The notes: a model not told the origin generated them from the sequence alone. DNA of 64,000 nt from Bostrychus sinensis (GCA_020698575.1 CM036254.1:34440749-34504748), one strand, 5' to 3'. Counted from the stretch's first letter, positions 43,401-54,827 are shown. Made by a program: numbers and translations.

Positions 43401-43940
43401 AGGCCGGGACACACCAGGGCGTCATCGGCCGTCGAGCGTGGTCAGATGGTTTGCCGCGGTCGGTGATGTGAGTCTGTTTGGTGTGTTCCGCACCATCGGA
43501 CATAGTAGGACACAGTTGGGCATAGTTCTGGCTGATTGAACATGTCAAATCGGGGTCAGCCCGGCGTGCTCAACGAGCGCTCTGATTGTCTGTGTGTCCC
43601 GTTCACAATTTGCCGAACAGCTCGAGTTTAACATCAAAATGTAAGTAACCAGTTTAATCTAGTGCGTATAATTATTATTGACTGATAAATACTTGAGTTA
43701 AACACGTTTGTTGTGGACTTTTATTTACTAGAGTTTAAATAACCGCGGAATTTAGTGACTAGCGCCGCCTGCTGTTGTAAATAGTTATTACGTTTTGCAC
43801 ATGTGCACTGCTCGGTCGTGGGTCTGAATCCCTTCGCTGTGTCTGCAGCTACTTTCAGTGGCGACGAGGGGAGACGTGAGGAGACGCCCTAGCCCCGCCT
43901 CTACTGACAGTGGTCGGGTGTGGTTGGTGTGTCCCAGGCT
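43401..43940. mobile_element. PIF/Harbinger-type MITE
   Basis: The ends are AGGCCGGGACACACCA and, inverted, AGCCTGGGACACACCA. TTA flanks both sides (43398-43400, 43941-43943), the 3-bp target typical of PIF/Harbinger. The 540-bp interior is GC-rich relative to the window and has no transposase frame. Confidence 0.82.
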
Positions 43941-43943
43941 TTA

Positions 43944-44570
43944 GAGACCCTCAGGTTAGGGGAGGAGACCAGGGCTCTCAGTTAGTATAAGAAGAGACAA
44001 TGCTTTGGTTCGATGGTCAGTTTGTATGTGCCTGTTGTTGACACCTGATGTCAGAAGTAAAGCTGTTTCAACTGCAACTCTCTTGGTCTCGGGCTGAATT
44101 TGTTGCACATGTCGCATTTACTTGATTACATTCACGAAGGATGCGAAATCTGAAAAATGTATTGGTTAACTAATTATTTAGTCAATATTTTTAATTGTAT
44201 GTTATATATTTGAAACCTTAATTGTTACACTGACTTATAGGCTCTGTAATGTCCATTGTTAGATTTTGGGTTCCTACAGGACATTTACAGCCGCTGATAT
44301 TTAACATATTTGATACAGATTGAACAAAGTTATTATTCTTTTAGGCTGCAGCATTCATGTGTGTGACAACATCGTCTGCATTTAACAGGACCGCCTTTCT
44401 TTCTTACCGTAACACTAGTCGTGCTCGGCACTGTCAGACAGTGGTTTTTTGTTTTGTCGTCAAATCATCACACTTTTGTTTGACGCACCTCCAGACAGCC
44501 TGTAATGAAGTAAAGTAATAAAGTATTTGAACCATTTTTTTAAAAAACTTTTCTCCTTAATTTTAGTGTA
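43944..44570. other. unassigned sequence
   Basis: No recognisable feature. Confidence 0.35.
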
Positions 44571-44712
44571 AATTTAGTGGTCTCTGTTTGCCTTGGTCTT
44601 GGTCTCGACTCGGTCTTGAACCTCAAAAGTCTCGGCCTTGTCATTGTCTCTGTTCACTCTGGTCTCAGACTGGTCTTGGTCACGATTAATATGGTCTTGA
44701 CTACAATGCTAC
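44571..44712. repeat. TGGTCTCG-rich imperfect tandem repeat
   Basis: Repeats of GGTCTTGGTCTCGACTCGG and related phrases make a short degenerate array. Any protein frame across it is unsupported. Confidence 0.5.
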
Positions 44713-45282
44713 TAGGTAATAAAATAAAGAATATGGCTGATGCTTGCTTCTGCTGCTGTGGTGATATTATCTATAAAACAGCATTTACAATATGTTACAC
44801 ACTTGTTTAAACCTGAGAGACAATGCTCTGACGAATCTGTCCAATATTTACTGCAGCTGTTATGGAGATCATAAAAACAACATCTCCATAAGCTGGTATT
44901 TCGTGTTGCTCTTGTTCAAAATTGGTTCCATTTTGGCTGCGTTTAAAAGCCCGCAGTGATCAATGTGTTTACTTGCATGGGCGTAATGTGTATGGAAGTG
45001 TCTGAGAGCTGGAGCTGGTGGGTTCAGTGCTGTGAGAGGCTATCTGTGAGTACAGCTGTGTACACACATCCCCTCTTCACAAGCGGAAGGGCTGCACTTG
45101 TTCCGAGTCAAACTGTTGAGCTCAAGGACATGTTTGTGCTGAGGCCACACAAGTACATGAAACACAGGACATTTTTTGTAGCAAGAAAAAAGTACTGAAT
45201 GTTTGCGAGAAATATTTGTTAAAAAAACATGTATTTACTCACCTTGGTTTTGTGCTTGTTTTGTACATCAACCAAGCTTAAC

Positions 45283-46447
45283 ATTATGACCACCTGCAGT
45301 TATACATGGTCATAATGGTATATGTTGGAGGGTTTGCAGATCACCTCCTTCTCAGCCCAGTGTATACTGTTGTTGTGTCATTAGGCAAGACACCTCACCC
45401 ACATTGCCTACTCCAGTCACAGTAGGTGGCTGGTTGCAGCATAAAAAAAAAAAAACGGGAGCAGCCAAAAAAAAAAAAAAAAAGTGTATATGAATTAGGG
45501 GTGTCAACTTTAACGCGCTAACACATGCAAATAATCAAACAAGTTTAACGCAAATTAATCACTTTACTGCAGAGGGCTACCTGTCAGACAGAGCATAGTG
45601 TGATGAGGTTAGTGTTCAGGTCAATGCAGACCCTCCAACTGGTGTGCTAAATGCAAAAGCACACCCTGACAGGATAAAACCAAGGCAGTGCGTACATTAG
45701 GCAACAGTGAACTCTCTTTTCACCGAAGCACTAACTACTAGCTTAAACTATCACCTTCGAGCAAAGCAAGTTTTTGCTCATGCTAGCAAAGCTGCTACTA
45801 CTGCAACAACCCACGCTTGTCAGATGACGCTGACGTAGGAAACATTTCCTCAACCTCTCATTCAAAAAGCTGCATGTTTTCATTGAAAATTGACCAAGTT
45901 TAACATTGTGATTAATCAAAATCCAAGAGTGGGATTAATCTAAATATGTTTTTTTTAATCAATTGATAGCACTAATATTAATAATAGATGTTCCATGAGC
46001 ACCTACATAACACAGTAAACAGCCCCATATGCAAATGTGATGCTTCCTATCAGAACCAGCATAAGTTTTTCAGCAATATGAGCCCCAGCAACTCTGCTTC
46101 AAACTCACCAATTAGGAGTAGAAAAAACAGGCAAGGATTAGAGCGAGTTTGACAAGGGCCAAATTGTGACTGGGTCAAAGTGTCTCCAAAATTGCAGCTC
46201 TTGTGGGGTGTTCCTTTTCTACAGTGGTCAGGATCTATCAAATGCAGTCCAAGGAAGGAACAGTGGTGAACCGGAGACAGGTGATGCATGTTGGGAGTGA
46301 AGGCTGAGGGATATGTGGCCTGATCCAACAGACGAGCTGCTGGAGCTCAAACTGCTGAAGTTAATGTTGGCACTTATAAAATGTGCCAGTTTTTGCGTAT
46401 CAGGCAGCATATTAGCAAGGTGGTCATAACAGAACATTATGACCACC
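45283..46447 (+). mobile_element. rearranged Tc1-like copy with nested elements
   Basis: CATTATGACCACCTGC at 45283 and GGTGGTCATAACAGAACATT at the right side are the Tc1 family's ends. 46108-46390 follows the remembered transposase 5' region: GAGCGAGTTTGACAAGGGCC, TTGCAGCTCTTGTGGGGTGT and GGAAGGAACAGTGGTGAACC. Frames are broken throughout. It encloses a SINE tail with poly-A (about 45340-45484), a hAT MITE (45496-45974) and an inverted duplicate of its own coding end (46051-46095 against 46328-46371). Confidence 0.65.
45496..45974. mobile_element. hAT MITE with 8-bp duplication
   Basis: It starts TAGGGGTGTCAA and ends TTGATAGCACTA. Flanks are ATATGAAT (45488-45495) and ATATTAAT (45975-45982), 7 of 8 identical. 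TTAACGCGCTAAC near the left and GATTAATC repeats near the right are typical of a widespread fish repeat. Confidence 0.78.
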
Positions 46448-46570
46448 GATAACACAGATTGTCAAAATATTACGCTTGAACAGTGTTGCAAGTGTTGGTC
46501 ACCAGAGAGTGCAAAGAAAAAGGCAGGCTTTTTCAAGTGTTACTAAACCAAACTGTGCAGAAGGAAGACG

Positions 46571-46733
46571 GCTCAGGAGGTTAAACAGGTTACCCACTAG
46601 CCGGAGTGTTGGTGGTTCCCCTCTGACCCAGTGTCATTGTGTACTTAGGCACTTCACCCACATTGCCTACACCAGTCACAGTATATGGCTGGTTTCAACA
46701 GAAAGGGCATTTGGCATAAAAAAAAAAAACCTT
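46571..46733 (+). repeat. tRNA-headed SINE with poly-A tail
   Basis: CTCAGGAGGTTAAACAGG (A-box area), GTGTTGGTGGTTCCCCTCTG (B-box area), CACTTCACCCACATTGCCT, GAAAGGGCATTTGGCAT and then A(12). This is the best-preserved copy of this SINE body in the window. Other pieces lie at 45390-45458, 49284-49345, 54765-54826 and 58497-58628. Confidence 0.72.
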
Positions 46734-46739
46734 GACAAA

Positions 46740-47945
46740 TCACAGTTCAACTGATTTGTACCCTTACTCCCCAAAACAAAACTGCAACCAAACTGTGCCG
46801 TACTGCTCCAATGCTGTACAGTACTATACCTATTAAACTAGTGTGCTCTCCATCTGTAGTGCAGGTTGAAGTAAAAGTGTACTTCACTGTCCCTGAGGGG
46901 AAATGTTCTCTGCATTGCAACTGCAGTGCAGCCCCGGGGACTCTTCTCTAGATCTTGAGCCAAGGTCTTGGTCAGGAGCACCTAGCAGGAGGAGTAGTCT
47001 GATGTGTTTCAAGGTTAGTGGGGGGAACCACAGTACCTGGAAAAACAGGCAGTTTGCAGACAGTTTGCAATGTGCAAAGTCCACAAAGAGTGGCCTTGTT
47101 TGTCTAGTGCAGGAATCAAAGCCTGGACCTTATTGCTTTGAGATGACAATGCCAACCACTTTGCCATTGTGCTACCAAGTGTAGCAATGTGCTTTCAACC
47201 AAATTTCAAATGCTTTCTTCAAACAGCTTAGTATGAGTTATACCACTATGCTCTTTTAAAATGTGAGTTCTACAACACGGGTTGCAAAAGAACTATCTAA
47301 CTAAGTGGTTCTGTCATCAAATAAAGTGATATAATTAGAAAAATCTGCAAACACACAAAAAACTCTTTCTTGCATTTTACAAAAAAGAATCAAAGAAATG
47401 GTGTTGAGAATGTTCTTTCTTCTCCCACTGAAAGTTGCTAGACTGAAATCAAAGTCACAATGTGCTGACACTAATTCTACACAAGCACTGCATTCTCTGC
47501 TAAGCCTCTAAACCTAATCCCGCCTGAGTATAGGATATAAAGACCTTTCCCCCTTCAGCAAAACCATATTCTCAAAGACTGACCCCTGATGTCACACTTT
47601 CCAGAGGATGGCCACTGGCATGGCTTTTGTCTCTCTATGCAAGTATCCGGCTTGAGCTTGCCATTGGATTCCGACGGAGCTAATTGCCGTAGTACTGAAA
47701 CAGTCGGGAGTCTTTCATCATCAAGCCTGGATTTTGCGCACGAGATAGTGTTGTCAGATGTGGGATTCCATTAATATGTAGACCCACCCACAGCACCTAT
47801 AGGGGTCAGTTTAATGATGAGCCAAAGTTGAGAATGCTGTTGCAGCCAGTTCAGGTCACATATATTGAAAAGTTTGTTGTTGTTGCTTTTTGTGTGTGTG
47901 TGTGTGTGTGTTGTATTTGTTTTTTGTTTTTTTGTTTTTTTGCAG
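46740..47945. other. unassigned, partly SINE-derived sequence
   Basis: A reversed tRNA-type SINE scrap lies at about 47095-47180. 47530-47770 is complex unique sequence. A GT/T-rich tract at 47890-47940 leads to the acceptor at 47945. Confidence 0.35.
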
Positions 47946-48136
47946 TAGTGGGTAGTAGTGCTGGGGGGAGCCTTGGGGACAGGGACAGTCTGTGGGCAGA
48001 GCAGGAGGCAGCCGGGCTCAATCCTATTACACACAGCTCCAACACAATCATTTCTCTAGAACACTCTCCCAGCAGGCCTAACATACTGTATACAACAGTA
48101 CTATATAAAAAAGCTAAATACATACCTATGGCATGA
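47946..48136 (+). CDS. candidate terminal coding exon, unidentified gene
   Basis: A long pyrimidine tract ending TTTTTTTGCAG (47945) precedes a frame that reads VGSSAGGSLGDRDSLWAEQE, then AAGLNPITHSSNTIISLEHS and YKKAKYIPMA with a TGA at 48134-48136. The first half is GC-rich and coding-like. The second half becomes AT-rich. It would start after the first base of a codon. No domain is recognised, no upstream exon is found and no polyadenylation signal stands out nearby. It may be chance. Confidence 0.3.
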
Positions 48137-48354
48137 GCTAAACAGAACATCATGTCCCATAACTGTGTGCTTGAATTTGTTTAGTGTGTTAGACCAGCGG
48201 TGTTGAAAATGTCCAAATAAACATGGATTTTCAATGCAAACCTGAATTCTGTAAATGCTAGGACGTTATTCTTTACATTGTACAGTAAGCTGGATTGTCG
48301 TGAAATTTGTGAGCTTACAAATTCATGAAATCCATCTTGTCAGGTTCCCATTTA

Positions 48355-48935
48355 TCTGTTTGGGTCCGAGCCAGTGGTGGCCTGGGCCAGTGGGGTCCCT
48401 TATGCACAGAGATTTCTTGAGTTTCTCTGAATCTTTTTGACCATGTTCTGCTCTGTAGATGATGAGATTTGCAAAGCCTTTGCAATTTGATGCTGAGGAA
48501 CATTGTTTTTAAAGTATTCCACAATCTTTTTATGTACTTTTTCACAGATTGGAGAGCCTCCGCCCATTTTTACTTCTGAGAGACTCTGCTTCTCTAAGAC
48601 ATCCCTTTAATAACTAAACATGTTACAGACTTGATATAGATAAACTTAATTAATTGCTTGCTTCTCCCAGTAAAATCATTTTAAAATTTCTTGCTTTTTA
48701 TCCATTTGTTGCCCCTGTAACAACTATTGTGAGACCTGAAGCAGGCATCAAATTTGAAATGAGCTCATTTTGTGCATAAAAGTGTAACATATCTCAGTAA
48801 AAACATTTGTTGTGTTATCTATGTTCTATTGTGAATAAAATATTGGCTCATGTGATTTGGAAGTCTTTTAGTTTTCATTTTATTCAAATTTGAAAAAGGT
48901 CCCAACATTTCTGGAATTTGAATTGTACTACCCAA
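48355..48935 (-). mobile_element. DNA-transposon remnant
   Basis: The minus strand reads RTWSKRFRETQEISVHKG. The right edge AAAAAGGTCCCAACATTTCTGGAATTTG resembles, from memory, the end of a fish Tc1/mariner-like element (phrase CCCAACTTTTTTGGAATTG). The rest is decayed. Superfamily is uncertain. Confidence 0.4.
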
Positions 48936-49283
48936 ATGTTCAAGTGTCTAAATAAAATAAACACAACAAAAAGAACAGTGACAAGATGGAATGCTAAAAT
49001 TATGTGACCTGATATTTATCTCAGCTATTCCGTTGAAACCAAATGAGCAAATGGAAATGTGGGTGCCAAGTAGACCAAACTTTTAGAAGCAAACTAAATA
49101 GATTTTCTCCTGTGATTGTCCAAACTAAATCAAGCAAACAAGTGGTGTGAATGCACGAGCAGGGTTCAGTGTTTTACTTCAACAGCGTGAACTGGAGGAA
49201 TGGAAATATCATTGTCATCGTTTCAAACTGATTATTTACCAACGCCACTATTGGTAATTAGTCTGCTGTTTAAGACTGTATTA

Positions 49284-49345
49284 ATAATGCATTGCATACT
49301 GTCGTTGTGTCCTTGGGCAAGACACTTCAGCCCCTTGCCTGTATA
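49284..49345 (+). repeat. SINE body fragment
   Basis: CTGTCGTTGTGTCCTTGGGC and AAGACACTTCAGCCCCTTGCC are the core phrase of the tRNA-headed SINE. Confidence 0.6.
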
Positions 49346-49924
49346 AATTTGTGAGGTAGTGATGGTTTGATACCAGCTTTCTCAATTTGGATTTCATTCT
49401 AATCAATACCAAGCCTGGTATCAGTGATTCTGATACCTTCCCTTACAGTCATAACCATTTTTTTTCTTTCTATATTTATTGAATTTTTATAAATTATAAA
49501 TGTCTATGTGCATACACATGTTACTAATAATGGCTTTTTTATGCCACTGGAGGAGCAGAACATGGATTGAGTTGGCCCTGTCACTGTAGAGCACACACGA
49601 AGGATCCAGTGGGATTAGTTCTATACTTATTATAACATTGCTTGTTACTGTTCAGATTGTTATCAATATCGCAAATAAATCTAAAGGTATCAGTACTTTT
49701 AGTATTGATTCACACATCCCTAGTGTGAGGTTGTAGGTGCAGAATAGCAGCTAAGTCTGTCAGTCTGCCTCAGGGCAGCTCTGGCCTACTATTATTATTA
49801 TGGGATATTTGCAGCTTAGAACAGGCTTAGGGAAGGTTTCTTCTACTACTTGTTTTATGTAGTCCTTCTTTTCTACATTCAATAATGCAGCACTCCTGGT
49901 GATTTGTGTCACTACTGTAACTGT

Positions 49925-50122
49925 GCTGCAGTATAGCTCAGTTGGTAGAGCTGTAGCACATATGCACAGCAACTACAGCCTGCCTTGGCATCGTGGGTTT
50001 GAGTCTGGACTCGGACACTTTGCTGAATTTATCTCCCCGCCATCTCCCCAAAGATTTCCTGTCACTTCTCGACTGCACTGTCCAATGAAGCAGAAAAAGG
50101 CATACAACATATCTTTTAAAAA
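49925..50122 (+). repeat. tRNA-derived SINE
   Basis: GCAGTATAGCTCAGTTGGTA (A box) and GTGGGTTTGAGTCTGGAC (B box) are spaced as in a tRNA gene with an enlarged loop. They are followed by TTTGCTGAATTTATCTCCCC and CACTGTCCAATGAAGCAG. This order is a common fish SINE. It ends in an A-rich stretch. Confidence 0.75.
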
Positions 50123-50295
50123 TAGGTACAACTGACACGCATACATCTATACTATTACATTTGTGTGTATGCCATATCTTTAAATAAAATCATACAGTAT
50201 TTTAAATCCAGACACAGCTGGATAAATAGTAAGGATTAGGCCAGGATGGTCATCCAACATAAAACCTGAGCCAAATCATTATCCTAACAATGCAT

Positions 50296-51300
50296 TGGTG
50301 TTATACAGCACATTTCTGGACAACCAAAGTCACTTTACAATTAAGTGCTTAAGGGTGGACTCACACTAACAACGAGAAAATCTCTAAGCTCAGTTGAATC
50401 TGTTTTTGACGTGGCATAGCTAGACCAATTTTAGGGGTGCCATAGCAGCCCGAAGGTAGGTTTTAGCACCCCAAGATGTAACCCAGTGACAAAGTGATTG
50501 TAGTACACAGTATGAAAATATACAGTACCAATATTGACAACACCCATAACTCATAAAGATATTTTTTTGTAAACTTTGTCATAACATGTTTCTACTAGGC
50601 TACCCATAATCCTACACTATAGACTGCTACAAATCTATAAAAGGAGCATAATATAGGAAAACACATCTTTCCTATGTTGTATCTTGTGTTAAATGCTTCT
50701 TTTGGTGACATTTCTTGGTTGACAAGGACCTCAGCCTAAATCTCTAAATTCTAAATTTGCCCTTGACGCTAGCCCCCTCCAGATTGTTGACGTGGGGTGG
50801 GAGCTTTCCAAAGCTAATTTTGTTACCAAACTAATTACTCTTAAACGTTTATCAAAACCTCCTGCATTATTGGTGGGTGCTTTGACAATGTAGCTTTATG
50901 TTTGGATAAAGTTGACTTCAGTTCAGCTCCAAGCTATGCTCAAGTCTCCTGATGTGGCGCTCGCCGTGTTTGTGCTGCTTGTCCCTCCCACTCACCAGAG
51001 TTCATAGAAAAATCATGGTCGGCAGCCACTTAAGTCGGTAATGTCACTTTTGGTGTGAGTTTACTCTTATTCATTCACTTCTCAGTCACACTAAATGGTG
51101 GAGGTGGTGAGCTACTTCTGTAGCCTCAACTGACCTGGGACAAACTGATGGAGAAGTGGCAATGGCCTTTCTGACTACCACCAAATATACAAGCACACTG
51201 ACACATTCATACACCAGTGGCACACATACATGGGCACTCTGGCAGTAACAGTCATAAGGTTAGTGAGTGAATGGCTCTACCTACTGAGCAACTGTCATCC
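50296..51300 (-). repeat. SINE (minus) interrupted by a Harbinger-type MITE
   Basis: The minus strand starts at about 51300 with GTTGCTCAGTAGGTAGAGCC. It continues GCTACAGAAGTAGCTCACCA and reaches GAATGAATAA at 51067. After the insertion it resumes at 50351 with GCACTTAATTGTAAAGTGAC and GTGCTGTATAAC. Landmarks agree with 7395-7582 and 27805-27966. Confidence 0.78.
50352..51066. mobile_element. PIF/Harbinger-type MITE inside SINE
   Basis: The left end AGGGTGGACTCACACTAAC and the right end, inverted, GAGTAAACTCACACC form imperfect TIRs. TTA occurs on both sides (50349-50351 and 51067-51069), while intact SINE copies have one TTA-equivalent at this point (GAATGAATAATGCAATTG). The 715-bp interior has no transposase. 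Confidence 0.78.
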
Positions 51301-51309
51301 CTGAAAATA

Positions 51310-52369
51310 GCAGTGATTATGCAAAGGCGTGGCACGCTAAGAGGCAGATTATTTAAAATATAAGTTGAGTCTGCGCATCTGAAAAGACCACATAAAGAAA
51401 CAGAATCGAACTTGAGTATAGAGCTCAGTGATTACATTCAAAGCGGTGATTGCCACATCTCCGCATTAGCATTCAGAGCGCCACCGCGGCCCGGGAATGG
51501 AAAGCAATGCCGCCGTCTAACTTTCAGATCTGCCAAATTATAACTTCTCAGACCCAGCAAAGGCTTTCAGGCTGCTTAAAATAGTGCTTTGAATGTCTAA
51601 TCAGGACCAACCAGACGGCCAATGGTCCCCAAAAGCAAAACCACAACACCACCGCCTCTGCTCCGATAGAGGTCAGACCGTATACCGCGCTAAGATGAAT
51701 GGATATGATCTGTCGCCGGCAATCAACTGAATGAAAGAAGACCAGAGAGGTCACCAGAGTGCAGGGGTGGGGGGGTAAGAGAGAAGACAGATTGGCGATA
51801 GAGGGAATGGAAGATGTAAAGTCAACTGCGCGGTTCAATCAAAATCTCCACTTAAATAAGTCATGTCTTTGTAATAGGGTCCGGGAAATAGTCATGAATA
51901 TATAAAGAGAGGTGCGCATTAATCAGAGCTTCATGCGTCTCGTGCTCAGATATAAGCACTGGGGGAGAATGTACCTTTTCATACACTGAGACCAAGAGGA
52001 GAGATAGAGATACAGATACTGATATAAGGGACCTTGTAAAAAAGAGCCGCAGGGAATATGAGATAGAGCTGGGAATAAAATGTGTTTTATTCAAAGTCCA
52101 AATTTAAAAGAAAGAGTAGCAGATAGTATTCCATTTGATTGAGCTGGGAGTCACTGAATGTCTATGGTATAGCTAAAAATCATTCACCGCTAGGCAGTAC
52201 CAGCTTGCTTCTGAACATAATGTACTTGGAAATGCTCAATTAATTGCAGGGCTAACATTTAGAGACCGACACTGACCATTCACTCTAACATTCATTCATT
52301 ATGGGGCAATTCAGAATCACTATTTTTGGCATTTTTTTTCCTCTCTGGAGCTTCCCCTAAAATTTGGAG
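51310..52369. other. unique sequence
   Basis: 51330-51560 and 51640-51760 contain complex, CpG-bearing unique sequence. No recognised gene or repeat. Confidence 0.3.
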
Positions 52370-52372
52370 TAC

Positions 52373-52751
52373 AGCACTACTCAGAGTCTAGTACCTAACA
52401 AAAATGTTACTTCAGTAAAAGTAAAAAGTTTTTTCAGTAATATACCTTAAGTATAAAGTACATTTGAATGTTTTTGCAAAATCTTCTTTTCTTTTGACCC
52501 TATGAACCTTCTAATTACAAGTCAGATGTGCTACCCACCACACTACAGAGGACAAAAACTACTTTTAACTCCTTAGACAATTTAAAGTTTGACTTAAATA
52601 AAAGTAAAAAAAAAAGATCATCTACATTTTACTGAAATGAAAGTAAAATTACAATTTACAAAATGTACTCACAAAGTACTTTAAAAAAAGTACTCTACTT
52701 TTACTCAAGTAAATTACTTGAGCAAAAGTATCTAGTTAGTGTCCACCACTG
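52373..52751. repeat. ACTTTTACTCAAGTA-type dispersed repeat
   Basis: The right edge, inverted, reads CCAGTGGTGGACACTAACTA, followed by repeated ACTTGAGTAAAAGTA and AAAGTACTTT phrases. This matches a very common fish interspersed repeat, probably a MITE. The left limit is unclear. Confidence 0.55.
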
Positions 52752-52791
52752 GTGCTCTGTCATGAAGAAAATCGATAAATAAAGTCATGAC

Positions 52792-52820
52792 TAGCTTGTT
52801 GTTTGCCAAACAACAAGCTA
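52792..52820. repeat. 13-bp stem hairpin
   Basis: TAGCTTGTTGTTT and its complement are separated by loop GCC, with no mismatch. Confidence 0.85.
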
Positions 52821-52857
52821 AAGTCTTTAATAGAATCCATGGTAAAATTGCACTTCA

Positions 52858-53274
52858 CAGGGTTTCTGCTGGGTCTTAAGAAGTCTTAAATTTAAAAATC
52901 TGAATTTAAGGCCTTAAAAAGTCTTAAATTGGGTGAGATGCAGAGTATTAAGTCATAAATACATTGAAACAGGTCTTAAACATTTCATGTACATTTGATG
53001 CAACTACCTGCATTTACAGTTTATTCTAAAATGTCCACTTAAAGGCTGTAAGGCGTATTACCATCTGCAATACGAGAGCACAGATCTTTTCTTACCAAGA
53101 CCAAAATGCTTTGCAGTACTCACTGTCGCAAATGATCACAATTGACTGGCATAGCCGTGTTTATAACTCAACGTTTTGTACACTGCATGCTTACAAAACA
53201 GGTCTTAATTTCCCTGAACAATGGTCTTATATAAGGTCTAAAAAAATCTTAAATTCAACCCCGCAGAGACCCTG
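52858..53274. mobile_element. hAT-like element
   Basis: It starts CAGGGTTTCTGCTGGG and ends, inverted, CAGGGTCTCTGCGGGG, with AGTCTTAAATTT phrases inside both ends. No matching 8-bp flanks are seen, so the insertion site has decayed or one edge is off. Non-coding. Confidence 0.6.
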
Positions 53275-53508
53275 ATTTTATAACATACATGTTTTGTTTT
53301 TTTTTGTTTTTTGGGGATGTAAAGAACAGATCTCGCAAGCATGAAAATGCTAACAGCTAGAACAGATCACACACTGATCAGATCTCTTCCTCTACTGTGC
53401 AACATTACACAAACAGGACCAACATGAGCTGCCACGCTTTGATCTGCTGCAGACGAATGAATGAGTGAATGATTTTTACAAAACAACAACAGAATCACTG
53501 ATGTAAAA
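53275..53508. other. unassigned sequence
   Basis: Short interval, nothing recognised. Confidence 0.3.
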
Positions 53509-53695
53509 TCACTGTTGTTCTGCACATATCAGAGAGAGAGGAGGCCTCAGACTCTGTAAATCCTGGAGAAAGTCCTGCAGCAGGAGGTTGGTGGGAAGCT
53601 CCAGCTGGCTCCTCTCGCTCCTGTCAGTCTTCTTCTTCATCTCAGTCACGATGGTAACTGTCCGTGTGGCTCTGGTCCCGGTCCAGGCCTCAAGT
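53509..53695 (-). CDS. candidate terminal coding exon, unidentified gene
   Basis: After acceptor ATCCTCCCACAG (53697-53696) the minus strand reads LEAWTGTRATRTVTIVTEMK, then KKTDRSERSQLELPTNLLLQ and DFLQDLQSLRPPLSLICAEQQ with a TGA at 53511-53509. Third positions are GC-rich and the peptide looks helical and charged. A branch-like CTGAT precedes the acceptor. A second frame over the same DNA and upstream (53879-53646) is also open and coding-like, which weakens the call. Not recognised. Confidence 0.3.
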
Positions 53696-53879
53696 CTGTG
53701 GGAGGATTATCAGTGAGCGGAGCTGATTGCAGATAACCTTTTGTCCCAGTTTGGCTTCCATAGAAGGAACCAAGCTGGGAGCATGAAGACGCGGTATTCT
53801 GAAAGAGTGTCAGACTGTGAAACAGCTCCGTGGGATGCCCCGGGATGTCACCACAGGACAGAACGCACTGCGCTGACAC

Positions 53880-54480
53880 TGATCAAAGCCTTTAGTTATA
53901 GAAACACTGGCAATTAATAAAAAGTTGAAAGAGAAACAATGTCCTTTGTTCCAAGTTTAGGCAGGAAAACACAGAACCAGAGAGTTTCATTATGGAGAGG
54001 TTTGTAGAGACTAAACTGAAGACTAACCAGACTAATCTAGACACACTCAAGATTCTTATGATTTATGATATAAATGTCAGATTCATATATCAGATTTGTA
54101 TTTTTATGCACAAAATACGGTTTAATCAAAATACTATACCTAAGCATTCCATGTTTCATTTTAAAACTAATTCAGAGGTTCATCGCTACAATATTTGCCA
54201 AAATCTGTAACATCCAGAGCCCAGTTTAGCTTAAGATATAGAGGCTGTAAACTGTGGAGTGTACTTTCCCATCTAGTTAAAATTAACACATCACTAATGT
54301 GGTTTTAAAAATATTTAAGAGAGTTTTTGGTTAAATCTTATTGATTTTCTGAACTTAACAGTGTAACTGTAACTTTAACTGTTGTTTTATTTTATTTATG
54401 AAGCAAGCTTGTGTTAACTGTAATTTTAATTGTATGTAACTTTTGTACAAGTATTATAAGGTGGAGGCTTTAAAATAAGT
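53880..54480. other. unassigned AT-rich sequence
   Basis: No feature recognised. Confidence 0.35.
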
Positions 54481-54483
54481 GCT

Positions 54484-54572
54484 TTTGGGTTTGTTTGTTT
54501 GTTTGTTTGTTTGTTTGTTTTTTTGTTTTTTTTTTGTTTGTTTTTTTGTTTGTTTTTTTTTGTTTTTTGGGG
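54484..54572. repeat. (GTTT)n / T-rich tract
   Basis: GTTT repeats grade into T runs and then GGGGGG. Confidence 0.85.
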
Positions 54573-54755
54573 GGGTGCCTCTCCCCTGCATGTATACTGC
54601 TCATTTTTCTATACATTTTGTAAATTTACATGGTAATTTTTATTATGTGCAAAATAAATTAAAATAAAACCAAAAAATAAATAGACACCCAACCAGTGAA
54701 AATTCATGGAACACAATTTAAAAAAAGGCCCCTTCCCCCTCCTGAAAAAAAAAGC

Positions 54756-54826
54756 CCCAGTAGCTCAGGCGGTAAAGACGCTCACCCACTAACCAGAAGG
54801 TTGGTGGTTTGATCCCATTGCATACC
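54756..54826 (+). repeat. tRNA-like SINE head
   Basis: AGTAGCTCAGGCGGTAAAGA (A box) and GGTTGGTGGTTTGATCCC (B box) are well preserved. The body is cut off by the LINE end at 54828. Confidence 0.7.
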
Positions 54827-54827
54827 G

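Noticed and set aside
49925..50016. Functional tRNA gene
   Set aside because: A and B boxes are present, but the anticodon arm region is enlarged and the acceptor stem does not pair. A typical SINE body follows.
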